Assembly (NCBI RefSeq): GCF_009905735.1
Contig: NZ_JAAALE010000002.1
Coordinates: 1 to 64,000, forward strand
Direction of reading: 5' to 3'
Length of the DNA stretch: 64,000 nucleotides
Source of the DNA: Porphyrobacter sp. SLTP
GTDB taxonomy: Bacteria; Pseudomonadota; Alphaproteobacteria; Sphingomonadales; Sphingomonadaceae
A program made the position numbers and the translations under genes. The notes under the pieces were generated by a model. The model was not told the origin of the DNA, made no database searches, and saw only the letters and a list, made by a program, of their open reading frames with translations. How positions within the stretch are numbered: position 1 is the first letter of the stretch; each line of letters begins with the position of its first letter. Positions 44,697-54,019 of the stretch are shown here, one piece after another.

Positions 44697-45755
44697 CTAG
44701 CCCAGCACCTTTTTCAGCCACGCATCCATCACCTGAGTGGCCGGATAGTCCGGCTCGCCCAGCTTGCGGTTGATCTCCATGTGCCCGCGCAAGCCTTCGC
44801 CGGGGAAGCTGCCGACCTCGACCGCCGTGCCAGCGCGCCGCAGGGCTTCGGCCAGAGCATTGTTCTGAGCGACCCCGTCCTCGCGCTGGACGTGAATCAG
44901 CAGGAAAGCAGGCGCATTGGGCGCCGATGCGTGGAAGGTGGGCGAGAGCGCCTGCTGGCGCGCCGGATCGGTGCCGAACGCCTGTTCGTAGGTGCCGCCC
45001 ATGAACCGCCCGGCCTGCGCAAACTGCGCGGGGACATCATAGGCCGCACCGTCGTTGGGCATCACCCCGTCGATATCGGCGAAGCTCAGGCCGACGGCGC
45101 GCAAATAGCGCTCGTCCGTCCCCACCAGCGCCACCAGATGCGCGCCCGCGCTATGGCCGGTCAGCGCCACGCGGCTGCGATCAATGCCGAGCGCGTCCGC
45201 ACGCTTCAGCAGATGGGCAAGCGCCGCGGCGACATCTGCCGCTTGCTCTTCGACCGTAGCCGCCGGGACCAGCCGGTAATCGATCGATGCAAAGGCATAG
45301 CCCTGCGCCAACATATGCCCGGGCAGCGCGCGGCCCATGGCGTTGCTCTTGGAGCCGCGCTTCCACCCGCCGCCATGGACGAACAGCACCAGCGGCGCGG
45401 GCTTGGCGCCTTCGGGCACCCACAGGTCGAGACCTTGCAAGGGATCGCTGCCATAGGTCAGTGTCTGCGGCGGGAGCGCCTGAGCCGCCGCGCCGCCACC
45501 GCGCTTACCCTGCTCACCGCCGCGCGCCTCCATCCGCGCGCGCAGCTCTGACTGGCAACCGTCCGACAGCTCGGCATATTTTTCGCGCAGACAGGTGCGC
45601 ATCTGGCTGCGATCGTTCCCGCACAGTGTGACGATCTCGGCGCGGCATTCGCCCGCGATGCGCTCGCCACCTTGGCGTCGCTGCTGGGCGAGGATTGGGC
45701 TGGCCAGGACCGTGACAGCGGCGACGGCAAGCAGGGCTTTGGCTGGGGTGTTCAT
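44697..45755 (-). CDS. Exported alpha/beta-hydrolase (esterase) with Cys-containing N-terminal region
   Basis: This 352-aa protein has a signal peptide (about 1-22, ending ASPILAQ). Next comes a segment with four regularly spaced cysteines (about 32-70: GEC, TLCG, TCL, GCQ), resembling Cys-rich GLG1-type repeats. A Gly/Ala linker leads into an HSL-like hydrolase domain (about 100-352) with oxyanion HGGGW, nucleophile GHSAG, and likely Asp in QREDG and His in RGHME. It probably hydrolyses a small ester in the periplasm. Start ATG 45755 begins the signal peptide. Confidence 0.85.
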   Translation of the reverse strand: MNTPAKALLAVAAVTVLASPILAQQRRQGGERIAGECRAEIVTLCGNDRSQMRTCLREKYAELSDGCQSELRARMEARGGEQGKRGGGAAAQALPPQTLTYGSDPLQGLDLWVPEGAKPAPLVLFVHGGGWKRGSKSNAMGRALPGHMLAQGYAFASIDYRLVPAATVEEQAADVAAALAHLLKRADALGIDRSRVALTGHSAGAHLVALVGTDERYLRAVGLSFADIDGVMPNDGAAYDVPAQFAQAGRFMGGTYEQAFGTDPARQQALSPTFHASAPNAPAFLLIHVQREDGVAQNNALAEALRRAGTAVEVGSFPGEGLRGHMEINRKLGEPDYPATQVMDAWLKKVLG

Positions 45756-45884
45756 CGGCGATATCCTTGTGAATTGTTGTCCGCTCAACGACGTCGCCCG
45801 CAAAACCCTTCGCGGCTTGCCTCTCCGGCGCTGAACGCCTAGGCCCCGCGCGGCTTTTCTCGCCACCAGTACACAAGGATACAC

Positions 45885-47174
45885 ATGGCCAACGTCACCG
45901 TGATCGGCGCCCAGTGGGGCGATGAGGGCAAGGGCAAGATCGTCGACTGGCTCGCCAGCCGCGCCGATGTGGTCGTGCGCTTCCAGGGTGGGCACAATGC
46001 CGGCCATACGCTGGTGATCGACGGCAAGACCTACAAGCTCTCGCTGCTGCCCTCGGGCATCGTGTCAGGCACGCTGTCGGTGATCGGCAACGGCGTGGTG
46101 CTCGACCCATGGGCCCTGCGCGACGAGGTCGCCAAGGTTGAAGGGCAGGGCGTTTCGATCACGGACGAGAACCTTGCGATTGCCGACAATTGCCCGCTGA
46201 TCCTGCCGCTGCACCGCGATCTGGACGGCCTGCGCGAAACCGCGGCGGGCAAGGGCAAGATCGGCACCACGGGGCGCGGGATCGGCCCGGCTTATGAGGA
46301 CAAGGTCGGCCGCCGCGCGATCCGGGTGTGCGATCTGGCGCATCTCGACACATTGGAGCCGCAGCTTGACCGGCTCTGTGCCCACCATGACGCACTGCGG
46401 GCTGGCTTCGGTCAGCCGCCGGTGGACCGTGCCGCGCTGCTGGAAGAACTGCGCGAAATCGCGCCCTTCGTGCTGCGCTTTGCTCAGCCGGTGTGGAAGC
46501 GCCTGAAGAAGGTGCGCCGCGCGGGCGCGAAGATCCTGTTCGAAGGCGCGCAGGGCGTGCTGCTCGATGTCGATCACGGCACATATCCCTTCGTCACCTC
46601 GTCCAACACGGTGAGCGGCACGGCGGCGAGCGGCTCCGGCCTCGGCCCCAATTCGACCGGCTTCGTGCTCGGGATTGTGAAGGCCTACACCACCCGCGTT
46701 GGCTCCGGCCCGTTCCCGACCGAGCTGGAAGATGACATCGGCCAAAGGCTGGGCGAGCGCGGTCATGAATTCGGTACCGTCACCGGGCGCAAGCGCCGCG
46801 TGGGCTGGTTCGATGCGGTGCTGGTGCGCCAGTCCTGTGCGATCAGCGGCGTCACTGGCATCGCGCTGACCAAGATCGACGTCCTCGACGGGCTCGACCG
46901 GGTGAGCATCTGCACCGGCTATCGCCTGCACGGGAAGGTCTATGACTACCTGCCCAGCCACGCCGCCGATCAGGCCGCGTGCGAGCCGATCTATGAAGAT
47001 ATGCCCGGCTGGCACGAAAGCACGGCCGGTGCACGCAGCTACGCAGACCTCCCCGCCAATGCGATCAAGTATATCCAGCGCATTCAGGAGCTGATCGAAT
47101 GCCCGGTCGCGCTGGTCTCGACCAGCCCCGAGCGCGACGACACGATCCTGATGCGCGATCCGTTTGTGGATTGA
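45885..47174 (+). CDS. purA: Adenylosuccinate synthetase
   Basis: This 429-aa GTP-dependent enzyme condenses IMP and aspartate to adenylosuccinate in AMP synthesis. The N-terminal [14 protein letters not shown] binds GTP and holds the catalytic Asp; [22 protein letters not shown] and [19 protein letters not shown] follow. Length is normal. Start ATG 45885 has AAGGA 8-9 bases upstream. The sequence around its ribosome-binding site (CACAAGGAT) is the exact inverse of that of the divergent esterase gene. Confidence 0.97.
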   Translation: MANVTVIGAQWGDEGKGKIVDWLASRADVVVRFQGGHNAGHTLVIDGKTYKLSLLPSGIVSGTLSVIGNGVVLDPWALRDEVAKVEGQGVSITDENLAIADNCPLILPLHRDLDGLRETAAGKGKIGTTGRGIGPAYEDKVGRRAIRVCDLAHLDTLEPQLDRLCAHHDALRAGFGQPPVDRAALLEELREIAPFVLRFAQPVWKRLKKVRRAGAKILFEGAQGVLLDVDHGTYPFVTSSNTVSGTAASGSGLGPNSTGFVLGIVKAYTTRVGSGPFPTELEDDIGQRLGERGHEFGTVTGRKRRVGWFDAVLVRQSCAISGVTGIALTKIDVLDGLDRVSICTGYRLHGKVYDYLPSHAADQAACEPIYEDMPGWHESTAGARSYADLPANAIKYIQRIQELIECPVALVSTSPERDDTILMRDPFVD

Positions 47175-47207
47175 TAGCGGTGGCGGGGCAGGGTTATCCT
47201 GCCGGAT

Positions 47208-47762
47208 ATGAAACGCCTCGCTCTTCTCCCACTCCTGGCCCTAGCCGCTTGCGCTAACCCGCCGGAAAAGCAGGCCGAGGCGCCGTCCTCCCAGCCGCCA
47301 CTGGCTCGGGAGGCGGCGCGGATCGTGCCGGAGCGGCGCTTTTCCACGGTCGATTACCTTATCGTCGACAAGTCCGAACGCCTGATGATCGCCTATGCGG
47401 GCGGCCAGCCTGTCAGGGCGTGGCGCGGCTTGCAATTCGGCGATGCGCCCTCGGGGCACAAGCAGTTCGAAGGCGACGAACGCACGCCCGAAGGCCGCTA
47501 TGTGATCGAAGGCCGCAATCCCGGCAGCGCCTATCACCTGAGCCTCAAAGTCTCGTACCCCAACGCCGCAGATCGCGCCTTCGCGAGAGCGCAAGGCCGC
47601 TCGCCCGGCGGCGATATCTTCCTCCACGGCCAACCCAATGCCCTGCCAATGGGCCGGATGCCGGGCGACTGGACTGACGGCTGCATCGCCTTTTCCAACG
47701 ATGAAATCGAGGAGTTGTGGCGCATCGTGCCTGACGGGACCGTCATCGAAATACGCCCCTAA
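47208..47762 (+). CDS. L,D-transpeptidase (YkuD) lipoprotein
   Basis: This 184-aa protein has a lipoprotein signal with lipobox LAAC (Cys at residue 15). A YkuD catalytic domain (about 47-184) ends in the active-site pattern HG...(G)DWTDGCIAFSN, with the nucleophilic Cys in GCIAF. Such enzymes make 3-3 peptidoglycan crosslinks or anchor proteins, acting in the periplasm; a subset acts as murein hydrolases. Membrane anchoring by lipid is clear. It starts 34 bases after purA. Confidence 0.9.
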   Translation: MKRLALLPLLALAACANPPEKQAEAPSSQPPLAREAARIVPERRFSTVDYLIVDKSERLMIAYAGGQPVRAWRGLQFGDAPSGHKQFEGDERTPEGRYVIEGRNPGSAYHLSLKVSYPNAADRAFARAQGRSPGGDIFLHGQPNALPMGRMPGDWTDGCIAFSNDEIEELWRIVPDGTVIEIRP

Positions 47763-47775
47763 TACACAGATTTAC

Positions 47776-47820
47776 TTGACCTGATCCGTTTTTGTTCTAC
47801 ACACGTTCCAACATTGTTGG
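47776..47820 (+). promoter_or_regulatory. Candidate promoter with LexA (SOS) box and palindrome
   Basis: TTGACC (47776-47781) and TACACA (47798-47803) make a possible promoter with a 16-base spacer. GTTCTACACACGTTC (47794-47808) fits the alphaproteobacterial LexA consensus GTTC-N7-GTTC and covers the -10 box. Directly after it, CCAACATTGTTGG (47808-47820) is a 13-base palindrome that overlaps the ribosome-binding GGAG and may be a site for the gene's own winged-helix product. Confidence 0.45.
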
Positions 47821-47830
47821 AGTCGCGCTC

Positions 47831-48826
47831 ATGTTGAACGATGCCGCCAATCAGGCCGATTCTTCCTACGACATTGCTGACGACGGATCGGGCCTGCCTG
47901 CCCGCGTGGCGATCTTTGCCGAGGATGAAGGCTTGCGCCGTCAGATCGGTGACGACCTTGGAGGGGCGGGGTTTCGCAGCATTGATGGCGGGTCGCTGCG
48001 GTCGCTGCTCGAAGGGCCGATTGCCTTGCTGGGCGATGTGGTGGTTGTCGATTGCGCGGCCACGGGATCGCGCGGGATCGACGGGATGATGCTGGCGGGC
48101 CTTGCGCGGCTCGATATGCGGGTGGCGCGGTCCGGGGCCAAGCTGATCGTGGCGACCAATCTGGCGGGGCTCGATGATGTGTTCGCGGTGCTCGACCAGT
48201 CCAATCCGCTTATCCTGATCGCGCCCAGCCGCGCCGAACGGTTGATCGCGGTGGGGCGAGTGATGGGTGAAGCGGGCGCGGCGCGCTTGCGGGAAATGGG
48301 TGAGGAAGACCGCGTGGCCTTGCTGCGCCTGTCGCAGCAGGTCGAAGCGATTGCCCATTCGCTCGATCGGATGGGCCATGGTGCCGCAGTGCTTGCGCCG
48401 AAGCTCGGCGAGCACAAGCGGGATTATCACGCGCCCGAAGCGGGTTTGATCAGCGGTTTTGGGGTTGCGCAGCCGCCGCTGCCCGATCCGCAGATGGTGC
48501 GACAAATGATCGCCAACCGTCAGGCACGCGCGCGGTTCTTCGATCCGGCGCTGTTCGGCGATCCGGCGTGGGACATGCTGCTCGATCTGACCGCTGCGCA
48601 TGGCGAAGGCGCACAGGTTTCGGTCACGTCGCTGTGTATTGCTGCAGGCGTCCCTGCGACGACGGCGCTGCGCTGGCTCACCCAGATGGTTGAAAGCGGG
48701 ATTTTCCAGCGCGTGCCCGATCCGGCGGATCGCCGCCGCGCGTTCATTGCAATGAGTGACAAGGCAATCGCGGCTATGTCGGCTTATTTCGCCAGCCTGC
48801 GCGCACCGGTGTTGCAGGCTGCCTAG
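47831..48826 (+). CDS. MarR-like winged-helix regulator with receiver-like N-terminus
   Basis: From ATG 47831 (GGAG about 9 bases upstream) this is a 331-aa protein. The N-terminal part (about 24-140) resembles a CheY-type fold (VAIFAEDEGLRRQIGDDL, VVVVDCAA). I do not see the full Asp/Lys phosphorylation set. A helical linker with DRVALLRLSQQVEAIAHSLDR follows, then a C-terminal winged helix (about 235-325) with VTSLCIAAGVPATTALRWLT and IFQRVPDPADRRRAF, typical of MarR-type DNA binding. It is probably a transcription regulator; target unknown. Its stop shares CTAG with the convergent siroheme gene's stop. Confidence 0.8.
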   Translation: MLNDAANQADSSYDIADDGSGLPARVAIFAEDEGLRRQIGDDLGGAGFRSIDGGSLRSLLEGPIALLGDVVVVDCAATGSRGIDGMMLAGLARLDMRVARSGAKLIVATNLAGLDDVFAVLDQSNPLILIAPSRAERLIAVGRVMGEAGAARLREMGEEDRVALLRLSQQVEAIAHSLDRMGHGAAVLAPKLGEHKRDYHAPEAGLISGFGVAQPPLPDPQMVRQMIANRQARARFFDPALFGDPAWDMLLDLTAAHGEGAQVSVTSLCIAAGVPATTALRWLTQMVESGIFQRVPDPADRRRAFIAMSDKAIAAMSAYFASLRAPVLQAA

Positions 48827-49635
48827 GCCTGAGACCCAGGCGGAGCGGGACGCCACCGCAGGATAAGGGTGAGGCCGGGCCCGATGGCGCTGTCTTCGCG
48901 GAACGGCTCGCGCGCTGCATCGGCTCGGGCGCGGGCCAGAATGGCGGGCGGAACCGCGCCGTCGATCAACAGGACATCCGCTTCACCCAGCAGGCGCGCC
49001 TGCCTCAGAGTCAGGTCCTCAGGGTCGGCTCTGGTGAGGGTTACGTCGAAAACCGCGCCCGACGCGGGAAGGGCCGTGCCCTCCACCCATTCGCCGACCT
49101 TCTGAAAAGACGCAGGGTCAAACGGATCAAGCGCGCCGCCCTCGCGCAGCGCCGCATCAACCGCCCGCCGCCGGTCGGGGCCCTCGGGAAATTTTTGCCG
49201 CAGGGCAGGGCGTGCTGCCTCCAGCGCCTTGGCAAGTAGCCCCAGCGTCTCGGGCAACACCCGCTCCAGCCGCAGCCGGACATGCTTCGCCAGTCCGGCA
49301 GACGCTCCGCCCGTTCCGATCGCCACCAGCAGCGGATCGCGGTCGAGGATGCTCGGCGTGGTGAAGTCGCACAATTCGGGCCGGTCGACGACATTGACCA
49401 GCATCCCGGCACAGCGCGCATTGATCGCCGCCACTTCGCAGGCGCGGGAATCGTCGTAGGCGATGAAGGCGAGCCGCACCCCCTCATCCACTGCACGGGC
49501 GAGGTCGTCGACGATCACGCCGCCCGCCCGTTCGACCAGCCGCCGCTTGGGCTCCGCCGCAGGGCCATCGCCCAGCACCAGCACGCTCTGCCCAGCGATC
49601 TGGTGAAACAGCGGCAGGCTGCCGATCTGGCTCAT
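48823..49635 (-). CDS. cysG: Precorrin-2 dehydrogenase/siroheme synthase N-domain with a SUMT remnant
   Basis: This 270-aa protein has a Met8p-like N-terminal domain (about 1-150) with the NAD-binding LVLGDGPAAEPKRRLVERAG. This is followed by NARCAGMLVNVVDRPELCDFTTPSI-type sequence, as in CysG. It oxidises precorrin-2 to sirohydrochlorin and may insert iron. After the dimerisation region (150-215) comes a segment VTLTRADPEDLTLRQARLLGEADVLLIDG that still resembles the first part of a SUMT domain but stops after about 55 residues. The functional SUMT is CobA at 10435-11262. The start is 7 bases after the lysA stop on the minus strand. Confidence 0.87.
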   Translation of the reverse strand: MSQIGSLPLFHQIAGQSVLVLGDGPAAEPKRRLVERAGGVIVDDLARAVDEGVRLAFIAYDDSRACEVAAINARCAGMLVNVVDRPELCDFTTPSILDRDPLLVAIGTGGASAGLAKHVRLRLERVLPETLGLLAKALEAARPALRQKFPEGPDRRRAVDAALREGGALDPFDPASFQKVGEWVEGTALPASGAVFDVTLTRADPEDLTLRQARLLGEADVLLIDGAVPPAILARARADAAREPFREDSAIGPGLTLILRWRPAPPGSQA

Positions 49636-49642
49636 CGCCCCC

Positions 49643-50902
49643 TCAGGCAAGCCATTCGGGCACGCGCTCGGCATCCATGATCGCGCCTGCTTCGATCCGG
49701 TCGGCGACCACAGCGAACTTGTCGCCATCCACCAGCACTTCGGCCACAAAGCCGCGCGAATTGTAGGAGGAGGCCATGGTCGCGCCGTAAGCCCCCGCGG
49801 TGCGGAACACGGCGAGGTCGCCCGCTTCCAACCGGTCGCAGTCCCGGCCCATCGCGAAGGTATCGCCGGTCTCGCAGATCGGGCCGACGATATTGGCGGT
49901 CATCTGCGCGCCGGTGGGTTCAACCGCTTCGAAATGGTGATAGGCGCCGTAGAGCGCCGGGCGCGCCAGATCGTTCATCGCCGCATCGACAATCACGAAA
50001 GGATCGTTGATCCCGCGCTTCACTCGCACCACGCGGGTCAGCAGCACGCCAGCATTGCCTGCGATCACGCGGCCGGGCTCGAAGATCAGCTTAACGCCCC
50101 AATCTTTCGTCACCCGCGCTACCATCGCGCCATATTCGGACGGCGGCGGGAGCACCTCGCCCACCCGGTACGGCACGCCAAGCCCGCCGCCCAGATCGAC
50201 ATGGGTGATGACATGGCCCGCGCCGCGCAGCGCCTGCACCAGCGCGCCGAGCTTTTCGAACGCGGTCTCCAGAGGCGCGAGGTCGGCAAGCTGGCTGCCG
50301 ATATGCACCGCCACGCCGCGCAGTTTCACGCCGGGCAGGCCCGCGAGCGCGCCGAAAATCTGCCCCGCCTCGCTGATCGGCACACCGAACTTGTTGTCAG
50401 CCTTGCCGGTCGAAATCTTGTCGTGCGTGCCCGCATCGACATCGGGGTTGATCCGCAGCGTGCACTGCGCGGTCATGCCCTTGGCAGCGGCGATTGCGGC
50501 GAGTTCGATGCCCTCTTCCTCGCTCTCGATATTGAACTGGCCGATCCCCGCGTCGAGCGCGGCGACCATCTCGGCGGCGGTCTTGCCCACGCCCGAGAAC
50601 ACGATCATGTCCGGCGCGATCCCCGCCGCCAGTGCGCGGCGCATCTCACCCACAGAGACCACGTCCGCGCCCATGCCCTGCTTGCCCAGCACCTTGAGGA
50701 CGGCGAGGTTGGGGTTCGATTTCACCGCAAAGGCGATCAGCTTGTCCGGCACATCCGCCAGCGCCTCACGGAACACCCGCGCATGGCGTTCCAGCGTGGC
50801 GCGCGAATAGACATAGACCGGCGTGTCGACTGTCTCGGCGATCAGTGGCAGCGGTACATCTTCGGCGTGCATCACGCCGTCACGATAGGCAAAGTGGTCC
50901 AT
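49643..50902 (-). CDS. lysA: Diaminopimelate decarboxylase
   Basis: This 419-aa PLP enzyme forms L-lysine from meso-diaminopimelate. The PLP lysine is in AFAVKSNPN (near residue 58). Then come VHIGSQ, DLGGGLGVPY, EPGRVIAGNAG and the substrate-site motif GPICETGDTFA. Length is normal. It lies downstream of argH and lptM on the minus strand, a common order in Proteobacteria, and 7 bases ahead of the siroheme gene. Confidence 0.96.
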   Translation of the reverse strand: MDHFAYRDGVMHAEDVPLPLIAETVDTPVYVYSRATLERHARVFREALADVPDKLIAFAVKSNPNLAVLKVLGKQGMGADVVSVGEMRRALAAGIAPDMIVFSGVGKTAAEMVAALDAGIGQFNIESEEEGIELAAIAAAKGMTAQCTLRINPDVDAGTHDKISTGKADNKFGVPISEAGQIFGALAGLPGVKLRGVAVHIGSQLADLAPLETAFEKLGALVQALRGAGHVITHVDLGGGLGVPYRVGEVLPPPSEYGAMVARVTKDWGVKLIFEPGRVIAGNAGVLLTRVVRVKRGINDPFVIVDAAMNDLARPALYGAYHHFEAVEPTGAQMTANIVGPICETGDTFAMGRDCDRLEAGDLAVFRTAGAYGATMASSYNSRGFVAEVLVDGDKFAVVADRIEAGAIMDAERVPEWLA

Positions 50903-50913
50903 GGTCTTCGCTT

Positions 50914-51153
50914 CTATTCAGGCGGCAGATCGAAGGGATCGTCCGCGCGCTCCTCCGAGCGGCGGCGCAATTCGACCGAGCGTTCGGGGGCGGCGAGGGC
51001 ATCGCGGCGGAGCAATTCCTCTGCCGTCGGCTTGTCGGGCGCGCCATAGGGCGCATCGGGCAGGGTCGCGCCTTCGGGTGGGGTCAGGGGCGAGACGGTG
51101 CCGCAGGCCGAAAGCAAGCCCGCAAGGCCCAGTATGGCAAGCTTGCGCATCAT
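50914..51153 (-). CDS. lptM: Small lipoprotein, LptM-like
   Basis: This 79-aa lipoprotein has lipobox LSAC at residue 17 and a Pro-rich tail after it. Its place between argH and lysA is where the LptM/YifL family usually sits; in E. coli LptM helps mature the LPS translocon LptDE in the outer membrane. The short conserved Gly/Pro region after the Cys (GTVSPLTPP) resembles the family. It overlaps the argH stop by four bases and ends 11 bases before the lysA start. Confidence 0.78.
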   Translation of the reverse strand: MMRKLAILGLAGLLSACGTVSPLTPPEGATLPDAPYGAPDKPTAEELLRRDALAAPERSVELRRRSEERADDPFDLPPE

Positions 51154-52559
51154 TCCTCCATACCCAGCGCAGCGCGCGCACGGGCGACCTGCAAACGGAC
51201 CTGATCGGGCGCGGCTCCGCCATAGGACGCGCGCGCCGCGACCGAGGCGTCAACCGACAGCGCAGCATAGACGCTTTCGTCGATCCGCGCATCAATCGCC
51301 TTGAGGTCTTCAAGCGGTAGCGCGTCGAGCGCGATCCCGCGCTGCTCCGCCAGCTTTACCGCCGCCCCGGTGATGTGATGCGCCTCGCGGAACGGAATGC
51401 CGCGCGCCCGCACCAGCCAGTCGGCCAGATCGGTCGCGGTGGCATAGCCGAGTTCGGCGGCGGCGCGCATCCTGGAGGTGTTGAAGGTGGCGCCCGCGAT
51501 CATCCCGGTCATCGCCGCGATGCTGAGGGCCATCAGGCTGGCAGCTTCGAACACCGGCGGCTTGTCGTCCTGCATATCCTTGGAATAGGCGAGCGGCAGG
51601 CCCTTCATCGTGATCATCAGGCTGGTCAACGCGCCGATCACCCGCCCGCTATGCCCCCGCACCAGCTCGGCGGCATCGGGGTTCTTTTTCTGCGGCATGA
51701 TCGACGAGCCGGTCGAGAGGCTGTCGGGCAGGCGGATGAAGCCGAAGGGCTGGCTCGCCCAGAGGATCAGTTCCTCCGCCAGACGCGAAAGGTGCAGGGC
51801 AGTGGAAGAACAGCACCACAGGAAATCGAGCGCGAAGTCGCGGTCGGACACGGCGTCGAGAGAGTTGGCGGTGGGCCGGTCGAAGCCGAGTGCTGCCGCC
51901 GTTGCCTCGCGGTTGATCGGAAAGCCAGTCCCCGCCAGCGCCGCTGAGCCGAGCGGACATTCATTCATCCGCACCCGCGCGTCCGCCAGCCGCGCCCGGT
52001 CACGCCGGAACATTTCGTAATAGGCCATCAGGTGGTGGCCCAGCGTCACCGGCTGCGCGGTCTGCAAATGGGTGAAACCGGGCATGATGCTGTCCGCGTG
52101 CTCCCCCGCGCGGTTCACCAGCGCGTGTTGAAGCGCGGCCAGCCCCTCGTCCATCTGCGTGGCTGCATCGCGCACCCACAGGCGGAAGTCGGTCGCCACC
52201 TGATCATTGCGGCTGCGCGCGGTGTGGAGCCGCCCGGCGACCGGCCCGATCAACTCGGCCAGCCGCGCCTCGGTGGTCATGTGGATGTCTTCGCGGTCCC
52301 AATCCTCGGGCACGCCATTGGCTTCATATTCGGCGGCAACCGCATCAAGGCCATTGGCGATCACCAGCGCATCGTCAGCGGCGATGATACCCTGCGCGCC
52401 CAGCATCGCCACATGCGCCTTGCTGGCGGCGATATCCTGCCGCCACAGCGCCTTGTCGAACGGGATCGAGGCATTGATTTCGCGCATGATCGCGCTAGGG
52501 CCATCAGCGAAGCGCCCGCCCCACATGGCGTTGGTCGCACCCGTATCGGAGCCCGTCAT
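51150..52559 (-). CDS. argH: Argininosuccinate lyase
   Basis: This 469-aa enzyme cleaves argininosuccinate to arginine and fumarate. The N-terminal [18 protein letters not shown], the [17 protein letters not shown] segment and the family signature [12 protein letters not shown] are all present. Start candidates are 52577, 52559 and 52526; the last gives a product closest to the E. coli length. With 52559 the ATG shares the four-base CATG with the divergent tlpA start, and even the 52526 choice leaves only 31 bases between the two genes. Confidence 0.95.
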   Translation of the reverse strand: MTGSDTGATNAMWGGRFADGPSAIMREINASIPFDKALWRQDIAASKAHVAMLGAQGIIAADDALVIANGLDAVAAEYEANGVPEDWDREDIHMTTEARLAELIGPVAGRLHTARSRNDQVATDFRLWVRDAATQMDEGLAALQHALVNRAGEHADSIMPGFTHLQTAQPVTLGHHLMAYYEMFRRDRARLADARVRMNECPLGSAALAGTGFPINREATAAALGFDRPTANSLDAVSDRDFALDFLWCCSSTALHLSRLAEELILWASQPFGFIRLPDSLSTGSSIMPQKKNPDAAELVRGHSGRVIGALTSLMITMKGLPLAYSKDMQDDKPPVFEAASLMALSIAAMTGMIAGATFNTSRMRAAAELGYATATDLADWLVRARGIPFREAHHITGAAVKLAEQRGIALDALPLEDLKAIDARIDESVYAALSVDASVAARASYGGAAPDQVRLQVARARAALGMEE

Positions 52560-53124
52560 GTCCCGCTCGTCGCTCATTCTGGCACTACCGCTCCTGCTGC
52601 TGGCGGGATGCGATAGGGCTGCTGAGGCCCCGGCGCAACCGGTTGCGCAGGGCGAAGCGGCCAAGACTCCGACAGGTCTGATGACGCGCCAGTTTGCCGG
52701 CACGCCCATCCCGGCGATCACGGTCGCCGATCCGGCGGGCCAGAGCCTTGATCTGGGCGCGCAGGATGGGCCGGTGCTGCTCAACCTGTGGGCGACCTGG
52801 TGCGCGCCTTGCGTCAAGGAAATGCCGCAGCTCGATGCGCTGGCGGCGGAGCTGGAGGGCGAGGTGCGGGTGATCACCGTCAGCCAGGATCTGCGCGGGG
52901 CCGAGGTGGTGACGCCGTTCTTCGCCCGGGCAGGGCTGAAGCAGCTCGAACCGTGGCTCGATCCCGAAACCGCGCTGTCGGCGCAGTTCACCCCTGAAGG
53001 CGCGTTGCCGCTGACAATCCTGTTCGACGCCAGCGGCAAGGAAGTGCTGCGGGTGGCGGGCGGTTACGAGTGGGATAGCCCCGCGGCGGCGGCGCTGATT
53101 CGCGAGAGCCTCGCCGCGAAATAG
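52558..53124 (+). CDS. tlpA: TlpA-family thioredoxin-like lipoprotein
   Basis: This 188-aa membrane-anchored thiol-disulfide protein has lipobox LAGC at residue 18. The thioredoxin-like domain (about 60-188) has active site [13 protein letters not shown] and the cis-Pro-like segment ALPLTILFD. TlpA/ResA-type proteins reduce periplasmic thiols, for example in cytochrome c or oxidase assembly. Start ATG 52558 has GGAG 6 bases upstream. The gene is divergent from argH with overlapping start codons, and convergent with psd, ending one base apart. Confidence 0.9.
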   Translation: MSRSSLILALPLLLLAGCDRAAEAPAQPVAQGEAAKTPTGLMTRQFAGTPIPAITVADPAGQSLDLGAQDGPVLLNLWATWCAPCVKEMPQLDALAAELEGEVRVITVSQDLRGAEVVTPFFARAGLKQLEPWLDPETALSAQFTPEGALPLTILFDASGKEVLRVAGGYEWDSPAAAALIRESLAAK

Positions 53125-53125
53125 G

Positions 53126-53974
53126 TCAGGCGCTCAGCCGCTGTGCGATGGCCTGACCCATGCGCAGGGGATCACCGGGCTTCAGGCTGTCGAGCCAGTC
53201 CACACGGCCCGGCTCGAACAGCAGCACCACGGTCGAGCCCAGGTAGAAGCGGCCCATCTCGTCCCCGGCGGCGAAACTATGCGCCTTGCCCGCGAAGTCC
53301 TCGTGCACGGGGGCTGAGGCATGGGTGCGGAAGGTGTTCGGCCACACGGTGTCGATCCCGGCGACGATCATCGCGCCGACCATGACGCTGGCGAAATGCC
53401 CGTCCGGCCCGTCAAACCGGCACGACAGGCGCTCGTTGCGGGCGAACAAGCGGTCGACCCCGGCGGCGGTGGCGACATTGACCGAGTAGAGGTCGCCCGG
53501 AATGTAGCTGGTCGCCTGCAAGGTGCCAGCGGCGGGCATGTGGACGCGGTGGTAATCCTTGGGGCTGAGATAGATGGTCATGAACCGTCCGCCCTCGAAC
53601 CGCGCGGCCTCTGCGGCGCCGCAGCCGAGGAGCTCCGCGACCGAATAGTCGCGCCCCTTCGCCTGAATGATCCGCCCGCCAGTGATTGGCCCAAGCTGGC
53701 TCACCGCACCATCGGCAGGTGAGAGGATAAACGCTGCGCTATCGGCCAGCGGCCGTGCGCCGGGCTTCAGCTCGCGGGTGAAGAAGTCGTTGAAGCTCGC
53801 AAACTGCCCGATCCCGCGCGCCGCTTCGCTGAGGTCGACGCCATAGGCTGCGACAAAGCGGCGGATCAGCCGGTCACGCAGCCACGGCGTCTCGCTTGCG
53901 GCAAGGCTCCCGGCGAAGCGCGAGAGGGCGTGTTGCGGCAGGATATGCTGGAGCGCGATGAAGGCAGAGGACAT
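53126..53974 (-). CDS. psd: Phosphatidylserine decarboxylase proenzyme
   Basis: This 282-aa inner-membrane enzyme makes phosphatidylethanolamine. It is of the E. coli-type long form. The self-cleavage motif LGST lies in FYLGSTVVLLFE near residue 248; cleavage there creates the pyruvoyl cofactor. FNDFFTRELKPGARP, SPADGAVSQLG and PKDYHRVHMP are intact. Length and motif order are normal. It ends one base from tlpA. Confidence 0.95.
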   Translation of the reverse strand: MSSAFIALQHILPQHALSRFAGSLAASETPWLRDRLIRRFVAAYGVDLSEAARGIGQFASFNDFFTRELKPGARPLADSAAFILSPADGAVSQLGPITGGRIIQAKGRDYSVAELLGCGAAEAARFEGGRFMTIYLSPKDYHRVHMPAAGTLQATSYIPGDLYSVNVATAAGVDRLFARNERLSCRFDGPDGHFASVMVGAMIVAGIDTVWPNTFRTHASAPVHEDFAGKAHSFAAGDEMGRFYLGSTVVLLFEPGRVDWLDSLKPGDPLRMGQAIAQRLSA

Positions 53975-54019
53975 GGCCCCGCGCTACCGGCCTGCGGCGG
54001 GCGGCGCAAGCGATGCGGG

